DNA from: Rotaria socialis
Lineage: Eukaryota > Rotifera > Eurotatoria > Philodinida > Philodinidae
DNA length: 64,000 nt
Direction: 5' to 3'
Assembly (NCBI GenBank): GCA_905331475.1
Contig: CAJNYU010000369.1
Coordinates: forward strand, 110,997 to 174,996
In this document: positions 10,992 to 22,988 of the stretch, piece by piece
Layout: each line of letters starts with the position of its first letter
Numbering within the stretch: position 1 is the stretch's first letter
Made by a program: the position numbers and the translations under genes
Notes under the pieces: generated by a model
Seen by the model: only the letters and a program-made list of their open reading frames with translations
Told to the model about the DNA's origin: nothing
The model's database searches: none

Positions 10992-12122
10992 ATGACAAAT
11001 CCTAAACGAACTCTGTATGTTGGTGGTTTAGCTGAGGAAGTTGATGAAAAAACTTTACATGCTGCTTTTATTCCATTTGGTAAGAAAATCATTTTTTGAA
11101 TTCAATAAATTATGATTCGCTTTTTTTCTATTGATTAAGGTGATATATTTGAAATTCAATTACCAATTGATTTTGAAACTCAAAAACATCGTGGTTTTGC
11201 TTTTGTCGAATACGAAACAGCGGACGATGCTGCGACAGCAATTGATAATATGAATGATTCAGAATTATTTGGTCGAGCAATACGTGTTAATCTAGCTAAG
11301 CCGGTACGTTTAAAAGAAACAAGTTCAAAACCAGTTTGGTCAGAAGATCAATGGTTATCAAATGCAATGAATTCAACAGAAAATGAAACGTCATCAACAT
11401 TAACAGACAACAACAACAATGATAATCATAATAATACGAAAACAATAAAAACTTTGACAAAAGATGATGATATTGATGAAATCGATTTTGATACAAGTAG
11501 ACCTTTATCAAAAAGAATTAAAGCAGCATCAAACCCACGTGTCTATTTCGACATTGAAATTAATGGAAGTCGAGCTGGAAGATTAATAATAACATTATTT
11601 GCTGATATTGTACCATTAACAGCAGAAAATTTTCGTTGTTTATGTACACATGAAAAAGGTTTCGGTTATCGACATACTTCATTTCATAGAATCATTAAAG
11701 AATTTATGGCACAAGGTGGAGACATGACCAAAGGGAATGGAACTGGTGGAAAATCTATCTATGGAAGAACATTTAAAGTATAACAAAAATTCTTTGTTTC
11801 GTTTTCTTTATCATCTTTTATTTAGGATGAAAATTTTAATGTAAAACATACGCATGCTGGTCAATTATCAATGGCTAATTCAGGTTCAAATACCAATGGA
11901 TCACAATTTTTTATAACTTTCGTTAAATGTGATTGGCTAGATAATAAACATGTATGCATTTGTTTTCATTTAAGTTAATTTTTTGTAAACTTTTATTCTT
12001 AGGTCGTATTCGGAGAAATTATTGAAGGTTTTGAACTACTTAAAAAAATAGAAGATGCTGGAACAAAAAGTGGTACAACAACAAAAACAGTGACTATTGT
12101 TGATTGTAATGAATTCAAATAG
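10992..12122 (+). CDS. PPIE: PPIE, RRM-containing cyclophilin (Cyp33)
   Basis: Four exons (10992-11079, 11140-11777, 11826-11951, 12003-12122) give 323 residues. The N-terminus is an [15 protein letters not shown] is RNP2 and [11 protein letters not shown] is RNP1. A low-complexity acidic/Asn linker of about 80 residues follows, then a complete cyclophilin domain with [14 protein letters not shown] (catalytic Arg), the NGSQFFITF block and WLDNKHVVFGEI (the Trp of the cyclosporin site). The protein is a nuclear peptidyl-prolyl isomerase linked in other animals to the spliceosome and to the MLL PHD finger. The ATG directly follows TTTATAG, an acceptor, so the mRNA is spliced or trans-spliced right at the start codon. 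The linker is longer and more Asn-rich than in vertebrate PPIE. Confidence 0.95.
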
Positions 12123-12872
12123 TTCATCTCTCTATTTGTATATATTTCTATTCATCAAAGATTTAGTTGTGATGAACGAAGAAGTTAACTAAATTTGTTA
12201 AGATCGAGAAAAAAAACTTCTTGTGTAATTTTATTCGAGCAGAATTGCGAGCCGAAAGAAAATTGAAATGATTACAATTAATCAGTTATCTATTAACAGA
12301 CCAGTAGAAGATCAAAATTTATCATAAGTACTTTCAGCAGCATGGAAGTATTGGCTTCGAGGAATGATGGAATTGTTTTGATCTCTATTCAAAGAAAATC
12401 TATTTCCATAACGCTTGTCTATTGTTAGAAGAGATTATAATAATAAATCCTGCTTCAAAGTAAAAAGACCGTTCGATATATTTCTAATCAATTTTCAGCG
12501 CAACAAGATAGAGACACACGATTAATTGGAAATACAAAGCGAACGCTTCGTTAACCTTTATGGTAAATAAGTATCTTCATCACGACTGATAGTATGTTTT
12601 AAATATAATTCTCGTGGATGATCTTCTTGGATTAAAATTCGACAAAGAAACAATTTATTCTTTACTAAGATGACTATTTCATAAGAACCAATGTTGCAAA
12701 TAATAATCATAGTATAAATTGGATCATTCTGATAGAATTAGATAATCAAATATTTTAATTAGATGAATTTTATTTAAAAAAAATTAATAAAGAGAAATCA
12801 ACTATTTTGATGTCAATGGAAGTCTATCGGGGAAAAATAAAAATTTATGTGCTTTTTTAAAAATCTATGCTC
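12123..12872. other. convergent 3' region between PPIE and dapF
   Basis: PPIE ends on + and dapF ends on -, so this 750-nt stretch holds both 3' UTRs. An AATAAA signal for the minus-strand gene reads from 12773 to 12768. I see no gene. Confidence 0.5.
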
Positions 12873-13727
12873 TTATTGATATTTCATTGATTTAATATCA
12901 AATTGAGTTACAGGTGCATCTTGTCTCGCATCACCTTCTAAAATCATTTCTAAAATGCTTTCTTGGTTATGATCAAGCTTTAAATGAACAGTTAATAATC
13001 GTTGACTTTTTGGCATCAAATGAATAATTGTATTTTTAATAATATTTTTTTTCCAAAAGCCAACAGCGGTACTAACAGCACCTGTTCCACATGCTTGTGT
13101 TTCATCATAAACACCATTTTCATATGTTCGTAAATAAATCATAGATTGATCAATATCATCGAGATACGCAAGATTTAAATTTAAATTAGGAATTTTAGTC
13201 TTTTCCCGATAAGAATTTAAATTCTCATTTGCAAATTTGATGATATCAAATTGACGGAATTCATCAATTGATTGAATTATAGAACGAGCATCTATAACTA
13301 TATGATGACTTCCAACATTAACATATATCCAAGAATCAATAAAACGTAATTCTTCGTATAAAGGTAATTCTAAAGCAACACGATCATTATCAAAAAGTTT
13401 TGCTCTATATGAACAGCCATTTAATATTAATTCAATGTCATGTAAATGAACATTATCTGCTAAATTTGCATGTCGAACAGCACATCGAGCTCCATTTCCA
13501 CACATTATTCCTGTTGAACCATCAGGATTATAGAAGTCATACTTACAAGTTGAATTATTTTTATTTATTTCAAGTAAAACAAGGAGACCCTCAGCATCTG
13601 GTAGATTTTTTCGTTTACACAGACTGTTGACTAGAATATTCCACTGACTATTTATTGATATTTGTCTATTGTCTACTATAACAAAACGATTTCCAGCACC
13701 AGACCAATGTTCAATTTCAATTAACAT
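12873..13727 (-). CDS. dapF: diaminopimelate epimerase (DapF), bacterial-type, intronless
   Basis: A single uninterrupted 284-codon ORF on the minus strand. It shows the whole DapF pattern: GAGNRFVIVD at the N-terminus (GxGNDF in the family), NPDGS...MCGNGARC with the first catalytic cysteine (C76), and ETQACGTGA with the second (C213). Bacterial DapF interconverts LL- and meso-diaminopimelate for lysine and peptidoglycan synthesis, which animals do not make. Two usually conserved spots differ: Asp to Arg after GN, and the Pro of NxxPH is His (VGSHH). Flanking genes are plainly animal. Codon use is as AT-rich as theirs, and a pyrimidine-rich tract ending in AG lies 5 nt before the ATG, with AATAAA after the stop. 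It therefore looks resident in the genome and equipped for eukaryotic expression, best explained by horizontal transfer. The substrate in this host is unknown; activity on another amino acid is possible. Confidence 0.9.
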   Translation of the reverse strand: MLIEIEHWSGAGNRFVIVDNRQISINSQWNILVNSLCKRKNLPDAEGLLVLLEINKNNSTCKYDFYNPDGSTGIMCGNGARCAVRHANLADNVHLHDIELILNGCSYRAKLFDNDRVALELPLYEELRFIDSWIYVNVGSHHIVIDARSIIQSIDEFRQFDIIKFANENLNSYREKTKIPNLNLNLAYLDDIDQSMIYLRTYENGVYDETQACGTGAVSTAVGFWKKNIIKNTIIHLMPKSQRLLTVHLKLDHNQESILEMILEGDARQDAPVTQFDIKSMKYQ

Positions 13728-15293
13728 ATTACTAATTATATATAGAAAAAAAAGAGAAAATTTTTAGGCACAAATTAACTTTCTTAACTCCGTGTCTATG
13801 ATGAGAGAACGTGTTATCAACGTATCAGCAATATCATTAAACCGAAAAATGCCTGCCACGATGTTTTAAACGCTAAAATTCTTTTCTGATTATTAGTAGT
13901 CCTTTAGAATCTAAGTATTTGATACACACAACGGCGGCGGAACGATTTCAATCTAGGGGAAGCTCATTTTTTTTCCAGATGATGAGATGTGAAATTAAAA
14001 ACAAAAGTAATTTGGTACTAATAGGTGGTCTGTTGATAATTTACTTATGATTCTACTTTTCTCAAAACTTGTAAAATAATGAAAAATATTACTGTAATAT
14101 TTATGTTTCAGAAAATGATCAATAAGAACGCAAAAATCCTAAAACAAATTTCAGGAGAGTAGAGCAAACAAAAACAAAGATAAAAAACACTAAATATAAC
14201 CAAAAAAACATTTTCTACTGATCACCCTAGCATACATTTTAAAAATGCGTGCGATACTTGTCGCTCATCAAGGTTCTGTGTCGTATGTGTCTTTTTTTAG
14301 CAGGTTTTTTTATCATTCTGTTAATTTTCATGAGCAATAGACTAAGTATTAAAGAACAATTGATCGAAATTTTGCCAATCGTTTCTACATTAAAGATGAG
14401 ATCTAGAACTTTTTTTCAAATTAAATAAGCCTCCCTAAGCGTTCCTCTCCGTTTTTTAGGGGAGGCTTGAGCCTTCCCAAGCCTAATGGGTCTGCCGCCT
14501 ATGGATACACATAATCTCGAATTAGAACAGCGATTCATCAGCGAATGAAGTTTCTTTTGGTTAATGAAAATGTTATATTTAATCAAATTTTTAAATAGAT
14601 TTTAATCTTAATCGGCTAAATACAATTATTTGAATAGGTGAAATTTATAGCGTAAATAAATTTTCTGACAAATTATTTTGATTAATTATTCTATAGAAAA
14701 ATATTTGGACTAGACTGGTTAAATAAAGAATTTGACGTCAGTATTAACTTGTACAAGTTGATAAAAATCAGCTACGACACCAGTACTAGCGATATCTCTT
14801 ACGTAAGTACATACAAGCGATTCAATAATAAAAAGACTTCCCAGTTAAGAAGCAGCTCGTTCTATTTTTACTTGTTCTTATGATTTATATAATTAGTTAC
14901 TGTTTTTGACGATGCTGAACTTCGGAATCTGGAGTCGTAGAGTGCATAAGTCTTGATTCACACTATTTCAACATTGCACAAGATGATTACTTTAAATCAA
15001 CCTCCTCGAATAGGTATTCGAATTTTATTCAAGTCATTTATGTATTTAGCGAAGTAAGTAAAAAAGCTAGTTAGTGATATCTACCGAAAAGCTTATAAAT
15101 TCATTTTATGGCCAATCAAAGACCACCAAGAATTTTACTATAGTAATGTAATTGCTAATGTATTTGAGAACAACAACATAAAAAAACAGAAAGTGCACGT
15201 GTGAATTCACTAATTCATTAGCAAAATAAAGAAAAAATCTACATAGATCGCAGACACTGAAATGCATTGGCATAAGATGGAATCTATTCAAAA
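13728..15293. other. intergenic with one GC-rich inverted repeat
   Basis: Mostly AT-rich non-coding sequence between the dapF start and the end of the coiled-coil gene. A short minus-strand ORF at 15106-15291 abuts the next gene's stop codon and is probably 3' UTR. The one distinct element, at about 14427-14512, is listed separately. Confidence 0.45.
14427..14512. repeat. GC-rich hairpin island, possible transposon remnant
   Basis: In otherwise AT-rich DNA, GCCTCCCTAA (14429-14438) pairs with TTAGGGGAGGC (14456-14466) with one bulge, around an 18-nt loop. A GC-rich tail follows (GCCTTCCCAAGCC, then GGGTCTGCCGCC) to about 14512. Base composition differs sharply from both sides. It could be the end of a decayed transposable element or a structured RNA segment; I cannot name a family. 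Confidence 0.4.
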
Positions 15294-18200
15294 TTAATAT
15301 GCTGGTAAAATATTCATTTTCCGGAGTTCAAGTTTAACACTTGATAATTGTTGTTCAACACGTTCAATTTCTCGTTCAAGAACATCGACTAATTGTCTAT
15401 CACTACTTGTTAAGCCTCGAATTGGAATGCGATTAATACGAGATTCTAAATCACTTTTTTTCTTCAATAATTCATCAAATCTTGTTTCTAATTGTTCACT
15501 TTGTCTTATTTGATCGTTGACGAAATCCTTAGAAAAAACACAAATACAGTTTTGAAGTAAACTTCTTTTTTTAATTTTAATAAAATATTTACTGTGACTG
15601 GCATTTGATCAATACAATGATGTTGGTTTGATGATGATTTTCTAGGAGACTGAAGAGGTTCTAAAAGAAACTCAAAATAAAATTATAAATTGCTGTTTTT
15701 TCTCTACTTGATGATGGTTTAAAAATTTGCTTATAAAAAGATTCTTCATTCATATTATCATTAATTTTATTTAAAGTTTCAGGATAATTATCATGATGAT
15801 ATAAATGATTTGAATCTACATAGATCAACGATATAATGCGACAAAACACAATCATTTATTCCGTTACCCTTTGATATATATCTGCCTGAATCTATATTTT
15901 CATTTCTTGATTTCATTAATGTAAATCTTCCATATTCTCTTGAAGTTGGCATATTCAAAGACATTGTTGAACTTAAGTCATGATCATCATTTATACTAAT
16001 TTATAGAAAGAAAAAAAATATAGAAATAAACTAAATAAATTTCATACCGTTGATTACTATTTTCATTTTTCAATGTTTGCTGACACAATATTTTATGTTC
16101 ATTTTCTAGTTCACGATAACGTTCTTCAAGACAAATAAGACGTTCCTAATTTATTAATTTAATTAACAAAAGAATATTTTAACTAGAAAAAAAACTTGTT
16201 TCATACGCGCGTAAGATTAAGATCACGTAAAGTATTTTCATTTTCTTCTCGATAGAATGATGTTTGTCGATCAATATGATGACGATTTTCATCATGTCTT
16301 TCTTTTATCTTAATTAATCAACGGATAAAAATTAGAAAAAAAGGCAGGAGAATCTACAAACGTTTTGTGCTTCTTTTAATTGTTCTTCAAGTGCAGTTGT
16401 TTTTCGATGATAATTTTTCATTTCAACATCTTTATTATTTATCTCATCGTGTAATTCTTCTAATTGCCGTTCAAGAGAATGATTTTCTTCTTGATTAATT
16501 TTCTAGAGAAAACCATTTTTAAGTTTTAAAATAAATAATATTTTTAAACAAACAAATGAACGATGTAGTTCTTTCATTTCATCATGTAAACGAATATTTT
16601 CATTGTTAATTCGTTCGATTGTCTCCATCGACTGACGAGTACTAGTACTACTTGTATGGCTAAAATTCATGAAAATCTTTTTCTCTTGATTTTTTTATTC
16701 GTTGAAACGAAATAATAATTTTATATACCTCATTTTAGATACATTCAGCTGACTTTTAAGTTCATCTATTTCATGTTCATAATATAATTTCAAATCCGAT
16801 ATATGTTTAGCATGCTTTGCGGAAAGTTCTGCTCTTAAACTAAAAGAAAATGAAGAAAGAAAAGTGAAGAATGGTTCAATCTCAGAATGAAGAATAGTTC
16901 ATACATTTACTTACTTTATTGAATATAGGTTGTTTTTTACTAATTTGAATTAAGCTTAAAGATTAACTCATTTGTTTTTAGATCTACCGATGTATACTGT
17001 AACACAGAATAGAAGCATTACAAGCAATTATTTCATAGGTCTTCTGTTGTTTTTGATATTTTAGATATTTTAGATATCCTTGAAAACTGAATCCGTTAGA
17101 AACTCATTCTGATTGACCCTGTTGCTGGAGAAATTTCTCGTTCGCCTAGTGTTTTTTTAAAGCTTACAAAGGAAAATAGCATGTTCACTCTCATTGGGCA
17201 TTATTTGACTTGCTTCAATTACTCAGTGTGCACGTTTTCGTAATTCAGCAATGTCAACTTGATTTCCACTGACGGTAAAACTCACTTTGAAATATCTTCT
17301 CTCGATTGTGATTTCGATAGATTTCTTTCTACAGATTGACGATTTACAAGTTGATCTGCCAATGGTCGATATTGATTACTACTTGAATAAGTTCTAAGCC
17401 GTCTAGAGTTTGAATCAATCGTAAATGAACTATTTGCATAACGTGAATATGTTGATCCCTTGAATGTATCTGATTTTGATTCTTGCAAACTAAATAAAAA
17501 GAAATTAATTCATAATTGGATTGGATTGGATTGGATTCGATTGAACCTATCAGTTGATACTAAGTATTGGTCAAAACGTCGTTTCATATTTTCTTCAAGG
17601 TTATGCATATAATCTTCATATTGTTTTTGTTGCTGTTCTAGACGTTTTTTATGTTCTTGTTCAAGTTTGTCAAGTGTAGACAACCAATTATCCTATCGAG
17701 AGAAACAAGTCAGTAATGAAAAAGACTTTATTTTATTTAACATTTTTTGTTGATTGAATATTATTCTCATATTCGATTGGATCAGATCTTAATGTTTTTT
17801 GATAACGATGAGATATTTTTCTATTTGCACTTGTTCGATCTGTTTGTTGATTTGATAAACGTTGAAGTAAAATATCGCTTGCTGTTGTACATGTCTGTTC
17901 TTGTTCATGAGATGCTGAAGTTTCTTTTTCATTTGATCGATTCAATACAAATGGACTATCAGAATTTGAAGACGACGATCTTGATAAATGAGATGCTTGC
18001 CATTGACTTCTTCGTTGCGATGAGCGAGTTGTTTTTTGTTTTAATTTTTCTTCAGCCGGTAATAGTGGTTTTTCTTTAATAGGCGTTGTATGTATTTCAA
18101 TTTTGGCTGGTTGAACAAATTCATCTGTTCCGTTGATTAAATTATTCCGATTCGTAGCATGTTCTACTGATTGATCTTGAGTTTCTGGATGATTATTTAT

Positions 18201-19388
18201 ACTCGCATTTAAACGTGGAATCGATGATAAATTATCATCTCGGTTATGGTTCGCATTTTGAGCAGTAAAACAAGAATTCTTCTTTGATTTTAATGATGAT
18301 CCTATGCCCTTAATTGATAAATATAATAAATTAAGATTTTTTCGTATCGAGATGAACAATACTATAATTATATTCTTGAAAAAGACTTTAAAATTGTTTG
18401 TCGAATCAAAACTCCTCTGTTTTTTTTTCTTTTATGAATATTTGAATACGAGTTTGTTGTAAGATAATAGTCTTTGTAAGTTAAACTCTAACTCAGTGTT
18501 TTTCTTTTACTGTGTCGCAACTGAGATAGCAGCGCTCATGGAAAGATCGAAGATTCTAAAATAGTTATTCGGTTCTCTAGAATCCTAAATCAGTCATGAG
18601 CATCAATAAAATCATATACTAGCCTCGTTTTCGTTATCATTGAGGTCATAATTGTGTGTAGCTTGTTTACTTGTATCATCATCTTCGTCTAGATAATAAT
18701 TTTTTTGTTTATCATCAAATACATTAGTCGGTGGTTTTGTTGCTTGTTCAATAATAGCTGCTAAATGATTTAATTCATTTTGAATATCATCATTAGCATT
18801 TTTAGAATTTTCATTGTCTTTTGTTTGACCATTATTATCATCAATATTTAATGATAAATGCTGATCAATAGATTCATCCTTTTTCTTTTGATTTTCGTTA
18901 TTATCTTGTGTTAAACCATTTTCAACATTGTCCGATAAAAGATTTGTTACATCAACCTTAATAAAAAAAAAAAGAAACTAAACGTATTTATTAATTTATT
19001 TTATTTTTCACCATTCTTGTTTCACTAAAATCCAGATTTTTTAATAATTCGCTATATTTTGGTTGACTAATTCGAAGACCATTTTCTTCATCGGTATTAT
19101 CATCAAATTGTTCTTTATGATCAGCCTCATCATCAGTAGTTTCTTTTTCGTTCAGACATTCAGTTGTCGTTTGATCTTCACTGATAAAATCCTGAGTATC
19201 ACTATTGACAAAATTGAAACTTGTTGTTGATGTTGTTGGAATAAATACAAACGGAACTATTATATATATATTTATTTATTTATAATCATCATAAAGCAAC
19301 ATGGAATTAATGAAATGAAGGAAAACTTACATTCTGTGCGAACAAAAAATGGATGCAATGATGCGTCTTCGATATTATCGTCGACCAT
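15294..19388 (-). CDS. long coiled-coil protein, possibly MPHOSPH9-like centrosomal protein
   Basis: A chain of about 17 minus-strand exons runs from an ATG at 19388 to TAA at 15294 and encodes roughly 750-800 residues. The N-terminal third (exons 19388-19331, 19256-19012, 18956 to about 18624) is acidic and disordered. A Ser-rich basic part follows (18308-17748), then long heptad-type coiled coils (17700 to about 16060). The C-terminus reads ESRINRIPIRG...LEREIERVEQQL-SVKLELRKMNILPAY. A RIP-x-G element followed by a short helix ending in LELRKM resembles what I recall of MPHOSPH9, a centriole-cap protein, but that match is from memory. The intron at 18309/18362-18623 is ambiguous: a GC donor (GAG then GCTAGT) with acceptor at 18309, or GT four bases on with acceptor at 18362, both keep frame. 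The 441-nt intron at 16845-17285 holds nothing I recognise. Confidence 0.55.
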
Positions 19389-21476
19389 CTGAAAAAAAAT
19401 AGAAAATATAATTTCATTTCATTTCGATGTTTTGGTTTTGTGTGGCTGTCGAGTGTCTTTTCAATAGTAAAAAAGAACTGAAGGTGATATATACTTCTTT
19501 TTGTGTTCTTTCACCTTTAAAATTTTCTTTTTTTTTCTATGAAACAGAATTCTATCACAAAATTAGACAATATGATTTATAACAGTAATAAAAACAAAAC
19601 AACTAATAAAAAGAAGAGTGTCTTTATTGTCAAAAGAAAAATGCTAATGAAAATACGACATTTTCATTTGTAAATATTAATGATATTTGCTTTTTGCATT
19701 AATACGATCAAAGAGAAATTGTTGATTATTTATGAAACCTTTTTACGTAATTATTATTGTAGACTATAGTTTTCAACGGCAAAAACAGTTGAAAAATATT
19801 CTGAAATAAATATAAAATAATCATCTTTACATCATGTATAGGTTCATTGTTGTTAATTTAATACTGTTACAAAAATGTTTTTCCAATCCGATATGCACGT
19901 GTGATCTGTACTCGGTTGCGAATAGTCGATAGATATTTATCAGTCAATATTAAATTTTCTACTATCTAGATAGTGTCTAGAAATAGAAATATCGCTGTAT
20001 AGAAAATTTATCAGAATTAGGTTTGAATTTATTGACTGGATAAAATAGATGATCAGGAAATTAAACACAGAATTCTTTTATATTCCTATTGAAAACTTTC
20101 TCAAGTAATTAAATGAGATGATCGCTAACAAGCCGATATTCTGATGTAAATCTCAAACAGCGAAGTTTAAAATATTATAGAAAATTATCCATTAGACAAA
20201 ATATCATTCATGTGTTTCTATGAGAAGTAAACTGCTGTATAAAAAGTATCGTGTATAAAATATAAAATAAACTGTAGATAGTCATGCGATTAGTGTTAAG
20301 AAGATTTTCTTCAAGTGAACTTTTACCAATGTTTATGTATAAGAAATGGAAAAAGAAGTAAATAAATAAAATACATTAAAATAGTAAATCTAAAATAAGA
20401 AAGACCGAATGTTTTTGCAATAATGACCCGCGAACAAAACGATAAAAATGATTTACCAATTTGGCGAAGTTTTATAAAGTCACATGGGTTTTTAAGTATA
20501 TTGAAAAGTTAAATATTTTTGTTGAAATCTTTGATGAAAATATTAAATCAATTATAGTTTCGGAAGTGCCTTCAAAGATTCAATACGAGTGCCTAGTTAA
20601 AGTATCGGTATTTACTAAAATAATCTCTATGGATTACTCCAGAAAACAGAATAAAGAATCACAAAATCTAATCATAGATAACTTACATTGAACTTTTCAA
20701 ATAAATAAAATTATCATTATTATTTTTAAATACAGATCATTGATTTTGATATTGAAAGATAATTAAAGAAACAGGCTGTAGTTTGATGGGATTCAAAGTA
20801 AATCGGTGATACTAGGAGCTCCTATTACATGCCTATTAAAACATCATTTGTTGCAAAAATCTCGTAGCAATCAATTGAAAAAAAAAGAAACTTTGAAATA
20901 GGGTGCGACTCGTATATTTTTATTTCATGGTATTCTTTCATCTTGAGTTTACTTGTAAAAAGAATTAAGCCAAACTCTTATTTGATTGTCAAACTTCAAG
21001 AACCATACACATATTCTTCAAGCAATAAAAGAATTCAAAAGAAATATTTTGTATTATTATTTGTTTTTCAAAATACACAACGAACAAACAACACTTAAAT
21101 GAGGAAACAAAAGTAATACATACAGAAACGGAAGGACAGTTTTTCTTTCTAACTAATAAAAAACAACATTGAAAAGGTAAGACAATATAGAGAGAAAAAA
21201 AAGGAAATTAAGGAAAAATTCTGTTTATTAGTTTTTCATTCTAGCGCTCATCTGACAAATGCCGAGTGTTTTTGTTCATTGCAGATTGAACCAGGTAAAT
21301 ACTTTCGGCTTTGTATTGCATTGAAAAGAAGAGATTATATTGAAGAGAGAAAAATAAATATGAGACTAGCAGCAGAGACTAAAAGTATATCTATGTAAAA
21401 TGCATACGATAACACAAATAAATACATAAAAAAGACAAGAAAAGAAAAGGATCATTCATACGAATAAGGAATTCAT
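19389..21476. other. intergenic, no gene seen
   Basis: About 2.1 kb between the start of the coiled-coil gene and the end of synaptogyrin. The longest ORF (20461-20691, +) has no family resemblance. The last 400 nt or so are probably the synaptogyrin 3' UTR. No repeat or RNA gene was recognised. Confidence 0.45.
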
Positions 21477-22314
21477 TTAGTATGTTGGTGGCTGATAATT
21501 TGTTTGCATTTGTTGGTTAGCAGTGAATGGTGATTGAGAGAAACTACCTGCACCACCAGACGGAGGATACCCACCATATGTCTGTGTGCTACCTGTTGAA
21601 GGATCTTCATAGTTTGAACTGAATAAATTTAGGATACCTTCACGATAACGTTGAAATGCAAAAAAAGTTAAACCAACCTAGAAAAAAATAAAATGGTAAC
21701 ATGTATAAATATGAATTCAAATTTAGTTACCCAAACGAAAATTGAGAAGAAAGCAAATGCGATGGCTGCTTGAACACTATTACGACCATTCCATTCGTTT
21801 TTATTCTTATCAGGTTCTTTTCGCCATTGATCAGTCATATAGCAGAAGCCAATGAACCATAAGAAAACCAAAATACCTGATAAGAATAAGATGAAAAACT
21901 ATTCGTAAGAAAATTGTCAGCTCACCTGATGTTGCTAATTCTACCGTTACAATGGTTTTACGAGTTTTAACATTGGATATATTTGGAAAATAAACATCAA
22001 GACCCATGAATGCAATTGTTAAAAGAAATGCAATAACACCAAGCCCAATGCCATAACCACAAGCATTTGAATCATTATAACGACAAACATCATTCATATA
22101 ACCGTCTTGAGCAATACATGCAAAAACAATGATAGCAAAAACCTATTAAAAAGAAAACAATGATTTATTAAATGAAAAATATTCGATAAAACTAAAAACA
22201 AACCCAAGCAACAACTCTTAAAATAACTTGAGGTTTTCTAATAAAACCAATAGGATCAAAAGCAGACCCAACCCGACCCGCACCATAGGCTTGCGGTTCT
22301 GATGATGAATTCAT
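21477..22314 (-). CDS. SYNGR: synaptogyrin, four-pass MARVEL vesicle protein
   Basis: Four exons (22314-22204, 22142-21926, 21876-21731, 21677-21477) encode 224 residues. The N-terminus AYGAGRVGSAFDPIGFIRKPQ is the cytoplasmic lead-in typical of synaptogyrins. Four membrane spans follow: VVAWVFAIIVFACIA, GLGVIAFLLTIAFMGLDVYF, VELATSG-ILVFLWFIGFCYM and AAIAFAFFSIFVWVGLTFFAF. The first lumenal loop carries the CRYNDSNACGYG cysteine pair. The C-terminal tail is rich in G, Y, P, S and Q, as in synaptogyrin and synaptophysin. The protein sits in synaptic and other secretory vesicles. All junctions are GT-AG, with introns of 49-61 nt. Length and topology match the family. Confidence 0.93.
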
Positions 22315-22988
22315 TCTTCGGTTACTTTTTTAATAAGATTTATATAACTATCTGAAATGAAAACAAAACAAATCGAATAGAATCGGCTGAACTAGGAGTT
22401 CTGTTTACAATGGTTCATGTCACAAATGATACAAATAAATAATAATGATGAGAACAACAAAACAAAATTCTTTTCATGTATTTGAAGTGACACCTATTGA
22501 AATTATGCAAATGTATGGATATGTAAAAAGAGTTCAAAAAAGAGTTGAAAGATAAATATATTTTTTAAAATGTTCTTGTGAGTATTTATTTGCATATTAA
22601 ACTTAGATCATCATTCGATATATTTTCTTCCGGTTTTTAGATGTCGCTCAGTACAGAGAGTTTTTTGGATGAAACGATATGTTTTTGAGCGTTATGATTT
22701 TATTAATCCATATCATATTGCTATAACGCTGCTTTTAAACTTCTGTAATGTATAATATGATAGTATTAAGTTACATATTTTAGGAATAAATTTATTTCAT
22801 AAAATAATAATATGGAATGTTTTCAATGAAGAAAAAGGAAAAATAAATGAAACGTAGAGATCAAAATGAAATACATATAATTTCTCTTATCACAAGACAC
22901 ATCTATGTTTGTTGTGTGCTTTTGAAAAAAGTTAACCATACAATAAGTATGTGAATAAACGTTCAACGTGATAGGAAATATTTAATTA
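22315..22988. other. intergenic between synaptogyrin and CFAP97D-like genes
   Basis: About 670 nt without a gene. Both neighbours are on the minus strand, so this holds the synaptogyrin promoter and the 3' UTR of the CFAP97-domain gene. Confidence 0.5.

Noticed and set aside
20461..20691. 76-codon plus-strand ORF
   Set aside because: No motif, no splice context and composition expected of AT-rich chance ORFs.
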